Shown here: positions 44,002-50,326 of the stretch, one piece after another
Layout of the letters: the number at the start of each line of letters is the position of its first letter
Numbering within the stretch: position 1 is the first letter of the stretch
Assembly: GCF_005771435.1 (NCBI RefSeq)
Contig: NZ_VANI01000007.1
Coordinates: 180,149-244,148, forward strand
Direction of reading: 5' to 3'
Source of the DNA: Microbulbifer harenosus
GTDB lineage: Bacteria > Pseudomonadota > Gammaproteobacteria > Pseudomonadales > Cellvibrionaceae
DNA: 64,000 bases
Notes under the pieces: model-generated
What the model was told of the DNA's origin: nothing
Seen by the model: the letters and a program-made list of their open reading frames with translations, nothing else
Database searches by the model: none
Position numbers and translations under genes: made by a program

Positions 44002-44853
44002 ATGACCGCAGAGACAAACGGCACCCAGGTGCGCCACTTCCAACTCGGCGAGTTCCGTATACCGCTGACCATGCGGCGTCTGGAAGGCGACCGCCCGCTC
44101 GCGCTGGTACTGCCGGCGCTGGGTGTGCCCGCCGTCAAATACGCACGGCTGCTGGACTGCCTGAATGGGCGCGGCTACCACACCGCCATCTGCGAATTGC
44201 CCGGCACTGGCGCAAGCCAGCCGCAGCCGAGCCGCAGCGCTGACTACGGCTACAACGATCTGGTGTTCACGTGGATTCCGCAGGCGCTGGCGGCGGTGCG
44301 GGAAGAATTCGGACAGGACCCGGAACTGATCCTCGGTCACAGCATCGGCGGCCAGACAGTGACCCTCGCCGCGCGCGCCGGGCTTACCGGCAGCGCCCAG
44401 GTGGTCAGCGTGGCCGCCGGGCATCTGGACAGCCGCAGCTGGCGCGGCCTGAAGCGCGTCTCGGTGCTGGGTGCTGCGGTCATCGCTCACGCCAGCACCC
44501 GCGTACTCGGTTATTTTCCCGGCAGGCACATGCGGTTTGGCGGGCGCGAGGCATCGACCCTGATGCGCGACTGGGGTAACGGCATCCTTCGCGGTCGCTT
44601 CGCACCCGAGGCCCGGCTTCCCGCCCCGGCAACCCTGTGCCGCCGGCCGCTGCATCTTTGCATTGAGCGCGATCCCTTCGCGCCGATGAATGCCACCCAA
44701 CGCCTTGCGGACCTGGTGGGCGGCGCCGTGCGCCAGATTCCCGCAACCCACCCCAGTGGCAACCCGCACCTGAGCTGGATCAGGAACCCGGAGCCGGTAT
44801 TGGATATAGTGCACTCCTGGATGGACGCCGCTGGAGACTCCAGGTCCCTTTGA
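44002..44853 (+). CDS. Alpha/beta hydrolase
   Basis: The 283-residue protein shows an alpha/beta-hydrolase core with the nucleophile elbow LILGHSIGGQTV (S114), an oxyanion region LVLPALGVPA and a late His in QIPATHPSGNPHLSW. It resembles lysophospholipase/YheT-like or PHA-depolymerase-like hydrolases, without a firm subgroup. There is no signal peptide. TGA at 44851 is also the first three bases of a 15-bp tandem repeat. It starts the accessory block that interrupts the rpsF/rlmB order. A TATAGT about 45 bp upstream could be its -10. Confidence 0.85.
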   Translation: MTAETNGTQVRHFQLGEFRIPLTMRRLEGDRPLALVLPALGVPAVKYARLLDCLNGRGYHTAICELPGTGASQPQPSRSADYGYNDLVFTWIPQALAAVREEFGQDPELILGHSIGGQTVTLAARAGLTGSAQVVSVAAGHLDSRSWRGLKRVSVLGAAVIAHASTRVLGYFPGRHMRFGGREASTLMRDWGNGILRGRFAPEARLPAPATLCRRPLHLCIERDPFAPMNATQRLADLVGGAVRQIPATHPSGNPHLSWIRNPEPVLDIVHSWMDAAGDSRSL

Positions 44854-44895
44854 GGCACTTTCACGTGAGGCACTGGCACTTGAGGCACTGGCACG
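44851..44895 (+). repeat. 15-bp tandem repeat (3 units) starting at the hydrolase stop codon
   Basis: TGAGGCACTTTCACG, TGAGGCACTGGCACT and TGAGGCACTGGCACG follow one another at 44851-44895. The first TGA is the stop codon of the hydrolase. Repeat number does not alter the protein but would change the distance to the 2OG oxygenase gene. Confidence 0.95.
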
Positions 44896-44960
44896 CCCAT
44901 GCGTCTTACCCGATCAGCAGTGAAACGTACTCAGCGACCCTGAGGTAACGGGAGAGAGCC

Positions 44961-45671
44961 ATGGACCCGATGATTGTCCAATTCGACAACGCCGTATCGG
45001 CGGATTACTGCGCGCAGATTATCCAGCGCTTCCAGCAGTCCCCGGACAGGTCTGCCGGTCGCACCGGTTCCGGGGTGGATGTCGCCAAGAAAGAGAGCTC
45101 CGACCTCTACCTGTCCAACTACGAGACGTGGCGCCAGGTCTGCCACGACGTCAACAGCGTGGTATACGAGGCCCTCACCGGCTACTGCCGCCGCTACCCA
45201 CACATGCTGACCGGCGCCGTATCACCAAGCATTCGCGACGAATCCGGAAGCGATGTACGCACTCTGACCGCCGTAGATATCGAGGGCCTCGACGAGCCTC
45301 TGCTGAAACAGCTGGTGGCGAGTTTCTACCGCTTCGACGGCATCAATATGCAGCACTACCGCAAAAACAGCGGCGGATATCACCACTGGCATTCCGAGCA
45401 CTTTCCCCATCCGACAGACCCGGAGCAGAAATCGCTGCACAGGGTGTTGTTCTGGCTGCTGTTCCTGAACGATGTCGAGGAGGGAGGAGAAACCGAATTT
45501 TTCTACCAGAACGCCAGGATCAAACCCCGCGCCGGAAGGCTGCTGCTGTCGCCCTGCAGTTTTACCCACACCCATCGCGGCAACGTGCCGGTCTCCGAGG
45601 ACAAATACATTCTCACGTCCTGGGTGATGTACCGCCCGGCCCATCAGCTCTATGGCAAGCCCCCTGGCTGA
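44961..45671 (+). CDS. 2OG-Fe(II) oxygenase, prolyl-hydroxylase-like
   Basis: The 236-residue protein has the double-stranded beta-helix core of Fe/2-oxoglutarate oxygenases: MQHYRKNSGGYHHWHSEHF with H144 and E146 where the usual motif is HxD, then GGETEFFYQ and RAGRLLLSPCSFTHTHRGNV with the distal His (203 or 205). It resembles PF13640 prolyl-4-hydroxylase-like proteins. Substrate unknown. The start ATG has GGGAGAG upstream. The N-terminal segment contains SDLYLSNYETWRQVCHDVN, which I cannot assign. Confidence 0.85.
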   Translation: MDPMIVQFDNAVSADYCAQIIQRFQQSPDRSAGRTGSGVDVAKKESSDLYLSNYETWRQVCHDVNSVVYEALTGYCRRYPHMLTGAVSPSIRDESGSDVRTLTAVDIEGLDEPLLKQLVASFYRFDGINMQHYRKNSGGYHHWHSEHFPHPTDPEQKSLHRVLFWLLFLNDVEEGGETEFFYQNARIKPRAGRLLLSPCSFTHTHRGNVPVSEDKYILTSWVMYRPAHQLYGKPPG

Positions 45672-45840
45672 ATGCGCAATACTGGGAGACCGACCTTGAA
45701 GAGCGAGTCACCAATTTCTGCAATTTTCCATTGAGGGATTCCCCGCGCCCGGCGTTATACAGAGGTGTCGCGAAAATAACCCAGAAACAATAACAATAAA
45801 TTGTAGGGACCCAAGAACAACAAACGGGATCTTCTCGGCT

Positions 45841-45875
45841 GAGGGGCGGCTCCGCCCCCTCCTCTTTTCTTCTTT
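45841..45875 (+). terminator. Probable terminator after the 2OG oxygenase
   Basis: GAGGGGCGG-CTC-CGCCCCCTC hairpin followed by CTCTTTTCTTCTTT. It lies about 170 bp after the oxygenase stop; the intervening stretch contains no credible gene. Confidence 0.6.
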
Positions 45876-45901
45876 ATATCCGGCCTCAACTTCGCCGCTT
45901 G

Positions 45902-47221
45902 TCAGAACACGTAACTGGCACCAAAGCTCAGCTCCGTCTTGTCGAAGTCGTAGATATCCTGGTTTTCCCGGTTGTCGATGCTCTGCAGCTTGCCATCCAG
46001 GCTGAACGACGGGGTCAGCCGGTAGCGGGTGGAAATCCAGGTCCTGAAGCGGTCGGACTCCCGCTGGTACTCAAACCATTCACCACGGTCATCGGCAATG
46101 CGGTTGTTGCCGTCGTACACGCTGCGGCGGTATTCAACCCCGGCGCGCACCTCCCAGCGGCTCAGGAAACGCCAGCGGATGTCGGTGCCAAAGGCGTGGC
46201 GCAAGGGCGAGTAGCTGTAGTAATCGTCCGCCGCCTGTTGCAGGTCCGCGCGGTCGTTGGTGTCGAACAGATAATAGATGCCCATTTCCGCGCCGCCGAA
46301 CGCCTGGCGCTCGGCACGCGCGGAGAAGCGCTGCCGCCAGCCGTCCAGATAGCGGTAATTCTCGCCACCGGCGTAATAGGCGGGAACATAGGATAGCTGC
46401 ACGCCGATACCGCCGAACTCACGCCTGGCGCGCGCGATCAGCTGCAGTTGACGGCTGACCTGCTCCCCGCCCAGCGTGACCAGTTCAGCACCGGCCCCGG
46501 TTTCCAGCAGCCAGCCGGCCCATTGGCTGTCCCGCGACAGGTTTGCGCTGAGGCTGCCGAGGTTCAGGCTGTCAAGTTCGCTGTAGCGGCGGGTGAATCC
46601 ATAACCGTGCACACGCCAGCCATCCGTCTCACTGCCGGCGAGCCGGTACTGCCCCCAGGCGAACAGCTCGAAAAACGGGTCTTCGCCCACCGCATCCTCC
46701 GCCAGCAACTCGTTTTTCACCGCGTAGGGATTGTCATCGAAGCCGGCGTTGACGCTCGCCATTGCCAGCCACGGGCGCGGCGCCGCCGATTCGCCGCGCG
46801 CCGCCAGGCGGCCGAACTGCAGTGCGGCGAGCCGCTGCAGTTTTGGCGACGAAGCGTGTTCACTCACCCGCCGGAAATGCCGGGATGCCAGCGTCTGGTC
46901 GCCCTGCCGGCGCGCTACCAGCCCGAGGTTGTATTCCGCCAGATCCCGCCACTGCGGCTCCAGCAGCAGCGGCTGGAAATACCCCGACGCCTCACGGTAA
47001 CGCCCGAGGCGGAACAGGGTGACGCCGAGATTGAACCTGAGCTTCGCGCTGCGATTGCCAGCGGCCTCTGCCTCGCGGAACAACAGCAGCGCCTGCGGGT
47101 AATCCCCCTGGCGAAACGCGGCCACCGCACGGCCGGTGTCCGTGGCGGGCTGCGCCCAGGCGCAGAGTGACGTGGTCGCCAGCGCGGCGGCCACAAACAG
47201 AAACCGGATGAACTTGTGCAT
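45902..47221 (-). CDS. TPR plus outer-membrane beta-barrel protein
   Basis: The 439-residue product has a signal peptide (MHKFIRFLFVAAALATTSLC, cut after AWA), three or four TPR-like helix pairs in residues about 25-140 (RQGDYPQALLLFREAEAAGN, KLRFNLGVTLFRLGRYREAS) and a ~290-residue beta-barrel-like half ending in ASYVF, the outer-membrane insertion signature. The layout recalls surface-lipoprotein assembly modifier (Slam)-type proteins, but that is a loose resemblance. It is the last gene of the sigma-factor module and so probably a regulated envelope component. Confidence 0.8.
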   Translation of the reverse strand: MHKFIRFLFVAAALATTSLCAWAQPATDTGRAVAAFRQGDYPQALLLFREAEAAGNRSAKLRFNLGVTLFRLGRYREASGYFQPLLLEPQWRDLAEYNLGLVARRQGDQTLASRHFRRVSEHASSPKLQRLAALQFGRLAARGESAAPRPWLAMASVNAGFDDNPYAVKNELLAEDAVGEDPFFELFAWGQYRLAGSETDGWRVHGYGFTRRYSELDSLNLGSLSANLSRDSQWAGWLLETGAGAELVTLGGEQVSRQLQLIARARREFGGIGVQLSYVPAYYAGGENYRYLDGWRQRFSARAERQAFGGAEMGIYYLFDTNDRADLQQAADDYYSYSPLRHAFGTDIRWRFLSRWEVRAGVEYRRSVYDGNNRIADDRGEWFEYQRESDRFRTWISTRYRLTPSFSLDGKLQSIDNRENQDIYDFDKTELSFGASYVF

Positions 47222-47307
47222 TCCCTGCCTCGATCAGATCCATGATGAACAACCGCGCCGGAGGTGCACCCGGCACCTCCGGCGATTACCTGCCTGTAGG
47301 CTTTCGC

Positions 47308-47958
47308 TTAGCCGCCAGAGCCCGCGTCCGCACCAGCGGTGCTATCGCCGCGCAGGGATTCGAGCAATCCATTCACATCGTTCATATCGCCCATGCCGCC
47401 GCGGGCCTCTTCGGGCAGCGCGCCAAAGATGTCCTGAATCATTTGCTCGATCATGCCCTGCATTTCCGCGCTGGTGAGCCCATTCTTCAGTGCTTCTTCC
47501 ACCGCTTCGCGCGCCGACTCCACGGCCTGCTGCGCCTGCTCATTGGCGGCCAGCGCAGAGGCCTGCGCCCCCGCCACCAGTTCCGCGCGGCGCTCGGCCA
47601 TATCCGCCAGCAGCGCCTGATGCTCGGCGGAGTCGCTGCCCGCTTTGCCCGACTGCATTTCGCGCGCGGCTTTGATTGCAGCGAGCGCCGCAGCCAGCCG
47701 CTGCTCGGCGATTTCGCGCACCTCTTCGGGCAATTCGATGGTGTTCAGAAAGTCTTCCGCGCTGGCAGCATCGTCGACCACCTGCAGGGTGATATCGAGG
47801 TCCGCGCCTGCGTCTATCGTCTCCGCGCCAGCGCCTGTCGCGTCCGGTGCGCTGGCAATGTCCTGCTGAGCGGCAGCGGGTTCCGCGACAAGTAACAGCG
47901 ATGCCAACAGTGCGCCAATCATCAGTGTGTCGCGTTTGCTCAGGTTGCTTCCGTACAT
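47308..47958 (-). CDS. Secreted Ala/Glu-rich helical protein
   Basis: The 216-residue product has a signal peptide (TLMIGALLASLLLVAEPAAA) and a mature part made of long amphipathic helices (EIAEQRLAAALAAIKAAREM, NEQAQQAVESAREAVEEALK), then a Gly/Asp-rich end (GDSTAGADAGSGG). A coiled coil is likely. I recognise no family. Its position between the anti-sigma factor and the TPR-barrel gene suggests it is a periplasmic partner or sensor input. That is inference. Confidence 0.7.
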   Translation of the reverse strand: MYGSNLSKRDTLMIGALLASLLLVAEPAAAQQDIASAPDATGAGAETIDAGADLDITLQVVDDAASAEDFLNTIELPEEVREIAEQRLAAALAAIKAAREMQSGKAGSDSAEHQALLADMAERRAELVAGAQASALAANEQAQQAVESAREAVEEALKNGLTSAEMQGMIEQMIQDIFGALPEEARGGMGDMNDVNGLLESLRGDSTAGADAGSGG

Positions 47959-47988
47959 GGTATTTACCTCGGTTGTCGGTTACTCGTG

Positions 47989-48660
47989 TCAGATTTTGGT
48001 GAAGGATTTTTCAGCCGGCGGAATGGCATAGCGCAGAATTTTTTTTGCGCCGTGGTATTCCACCTCCACGATCAGTTCGCTATCGGACAGCGCACCCTCG
48101 ACCTCCAGCGGCAGAGTGATGCGATTGCCACCGGCAGGGATATCCGCCCGCCATTGCAGGGTCTGGAGATTGCCAAAGCCCTGCAGACGCGTTTGCGCAG
48201 GTAATTGCACGCGGATCGTCGCGCCGATCAGTTCGCTCGGGCTATCAAGACGCAGATGAACCGGCCGCAGCGACGCCTGCGCCGCTGCATAGGTATGTGC
48301 ACGATTGCCCTCGAGCGACGGCAGCGCCGGCGCCAGCACCATGCCCAGTACCAGACTGGCCGCCATTCCCAGTGTCAGCACCAGCGGTGAACGCGCCCGC
48401 GGCCGTTCCGGCGATGCCGCGGTGCGCGGCAGAATTTGCGTGAGCATCCGCGCCTCGAAGTCGTCGCCGGGATTCGGTACCGGCATGGCCGCAAGTGCGC
48501 GCAGGAGCTGTTGCTGCTGGATGTGCGCGCGACAGTCGCTGCACCCGGCAATATGTTTCGCGAGCATGCCCTGACGGGTGACGGATTGCAGCGACATGCG
48601 ATCCGTCCGATCCACCGCATATCGCACCTGTCTGCACAGGGTGTTTTCCTCAGCGCTCAT
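47989..48660 (-). CDS. Zinc-binding anti-sigma factor, one TM helix
   Basis: The 223-residue product has the anti-sigma zinc motif H36-x3-C40-x2-C43 (KHIAGCSDC) in its cytosolic N-terminal domain, a single TM helix near 94-113 (LVLTLGMAASLVLGMVLAPA) and a ~110-residue periplasmic domain with a beta-rich pattern (ADIPAGGNRITLPLEVEGAL). It follows the ECF sigma gene by 24 bp and should hold that sigma factor inactive until an envelope signal triggers release. Confidence 0.88.
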   Translation of the reverse strand: MSAEENTLCRQVRYAVDRTDRMSLQSVTRQGMLAKHIAGCSDCRAHIQQQQLLRALAAMPVPNPGDDFEARMLTQILPRTAASPERPRARSPLVLTLGMAASLVLGMVLAPALPSLEGNRAHTYAAAQASLRPVHLRLDSPSELIGATIRVQLPAQTRLQGFGNLQTLQWRADIPAGGNRITLPLEVEGALSDSELIVEVEYHGAKKILRYAIPPAEKSFTKI

Positions 48661-48684
48661 TTCCTCTACCTCCTCAGTCCGCCA

Positions 48685-49248
48685 TCAACTGGCCTGCGCC
48701 AGTATTTCCGCCTCTGCACCGAGCAATTGCTGCAATTTTTTTCTCGCCCGGTGCAGGCGCGATTTCACCGTGCCTGTTTCCGTCCCGAGGATGTCAGCCA
48801 CTTCCGCCGCGGTGTAGCCCTCGACATCGTGCAGCAGCACGGTATTGCGCCAGGATTCGGGCAGCGTCAGCAGCGCGCGCTGGAGATCCAGCCGTGCGGT
48901 ATTGTCGAGATCGGGCATTAGGTCGGCGCCGGCATCGGACAAGTAGGCGTCTTGGCCGTCGTCGAGACTGACGGCACCGTTTACCGGGCAGCGCTGCTGC
49001 CGTCGGTAACCGTCCACAAACCGGCGATACAGCACCTTGGCCAGCCAAGGCCGCAACCGCGCCACCGCATCCAGCTCCGCTACCTGCGGCAACAGCGCGG
49101 CGAGCGTGTCCTGGATCAGGTCTTCCGCTTCATCCGCACTGCCGGTGAGCCGGTAGGCCAGGCGGTATAGCGGGCGCAGATGGGGAAATACCAGCGCGAC
49201 AAAACGATCTTCCCGCGCACGACGTCGATCAAAACACCAGATCTTCAC
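48685..49248 (-). CDS. ECF RNA polymerase sigma factor
   Basis: The 187-residue sigma70-family member has region 2 (FPHLRPLYRLAYRLTGSADE, then AEDLIQDTLAALLPQ) and region 4 (LTLPESWRNTVLLHDVEGYT, then AAEVADILGTETGTVKSRLH). I take GTG 49248, preceded by GGGAG six bases upstream. The adjacent zinc anti-sigma gene confirms the type. A TGAAAC on the minus strand (49305-49300), about 52 bp before the start, could be the -35 of an autoregulated promoter. Inducing signal unknown. Confidence 0.9.
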   Translation of the reverse strand: MKIWCFDRRRAREDRFVALVFPHLRPLYRLAYRLTGSADEAEDLIQDTLAALLPQVAELDAVARLRPWLAKVLYRRFVDGYRRQQRCPVNGAVSLDDGQDAYLSDAGADLMPDLDNTARLDLQRALLTLPESWRNTVLLHDVEGYTAAEVADILGTETGTVKSRLHRARKKLQQLLGAEAEILAQAS

Positions 49249-49520
49249 TCCACACTCCCTTGCCCTGAAGCCCGCCACAACATCCATTGTGCGTCCTAAG
49301 TTTCAACACGCTGTGGATGCGAAAAGAGTTCCCGAGCGCAAACAAAAATGTTTTAAAAATTTAAGCAGGCAGGCGCAGTGGGGAGAGGAGCAGGACCTGT
49401 CACAGGTCTCAAATTCGCGAGCGAAGAGACATTCCAGTGCCAGTAGTTTTTTCTGTTGGCGCGAAGAAAAAGGTGGAGAGGAAGGAAGGTGAAAAAAGTA
49501 AGGAGTAGGGAAAAGAAGCG

Positions 49521-49552
49521 TGCCGGCATTCACCCTGCAGGGAATGCCGGCA
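49521..49552 (-). terminator. Probable terminator of rlmB
   Basis: TGCCGGCATTC (49521-49531) pairs with GAATGCCGGCA (49542-49552), with an inner CCCTGCAGGG palindrome. On the minus strand it is followed by CTTCTTTTCCC. It lies 16 bp after the rlmB stop codon. Confidence 0.6.
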
Positions 49553-49567
49553 GCTCATGCCGATGGA

Positions 49568-50323
49568 TCAGCCTGCGCGCTGGCGCACCGCCTCAAACAG
49601 ACACACGCCGGTTGCCACCGACACGTTCAGGCTGCTGACCTCACCCGCCATGGGGATCTTGATCAGGTGGTCGCAGTTTTCGCGGGTGAGGCGGCGCATG
49701 CCCGGGCCCTCGGCGCCCATGACGATGGCGATAGGGCCGGTGAGTTTGGACTGGTAAACGTCCTGTTCCGCCTCGCCGGCGGTCCCGAAAATCCAGATAC
49801 CGGCCTGCTGCAGCATTTGCATGGTGCGCGCGAGATTGGTGACGGGGACGAATGGCAGCACTTCCGCCGCGCCGCAGGCGACTTTTCTCGCCACGGGGGT
49901 AAGCCCGGCGGCATTGTCTTTGGGGGCGATGACCGCGTGCACGCCAGCGGCTTCCGCCGAACGCAGGCAGGCGCCGAGGTTGTGCGGGTCGGTGACGCCG
50001 TCGAGGATCAACAGGAAAGGGGTTTCGCCCTGGTCTTCCAGCTGTTGCAGCAGCGCTTTCAGATACTGTTCGTCGTAGACCTTGGTTTCGCCGGCGCAGA
50101 CCGCCACCGCACCCTGGTGGTTGCCGTCGTCGCCGACCTTTTCATCCAGCGCGCGGCGATCCACATAGCGGATGACGATGTCGTTCTGCTCCGCCTGGCG
50201 GATGATTTTCTGCAGCTTCTGGTCCTTGCGCCCGCGCAACAGCAGCAGTTCCTGCACCTGTTGCGGAGCACTTTTCAACAGGGCCTGCACTGCGTGCAAG
50301 CCGTAGACTAATTGCTGTGCCAC
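49568..50323 (-). CDS. rlmB: 23S rRNA (guanosine-2'-O)-methyltransferase RlmB
   Basis: The 251-residue SpoU-class enzyme 2'-O-methylates a conserved guanosine of 23S rRNA using SAM. The three trefoil-knot motifs are present: HNLGACLRSAEAAGVHAVI, IAIVMGAEGPGMRRLT and IPMAGEVSSLNVSVATGVCL. The N-terminal substrate domain (YGLHAVQALLKSAPQQVQEL) is complete. It follows rnr by 3 bp, as in E. coli and Pseudomonas. Confidence 0.97.
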   Translation of the reverse strand: MAQQLVYGLHAVQALLKSAPQQVQELLLLRGRKDQKLQKIIRQAEQNDIVIRYVDRRALDEKVGDDGNHQGAVAVCAGETKVYDEQYLKALLQQLEDQGETPFLLILDGVTDPHNLGACLRSAEAAGVHAVIAPKDNAAGLTPVARKVACGAAEVLPFVPVTNLARTMQMLQQAGIWIFGTAGEAEQDVYQSKLTGPIAIVMGAEGPGMRRLTRENCDHLIKIPMAGEVSSLNVSVATGVCLFEAVRQRAG

Positions 50324-50326
50324 TGA

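Noticed and set aside
44851..44895. Possible CRISPR-like repeat
   Set aside because: Direct head-to-tail 15-bp units without spacers; a simple minisatellite.
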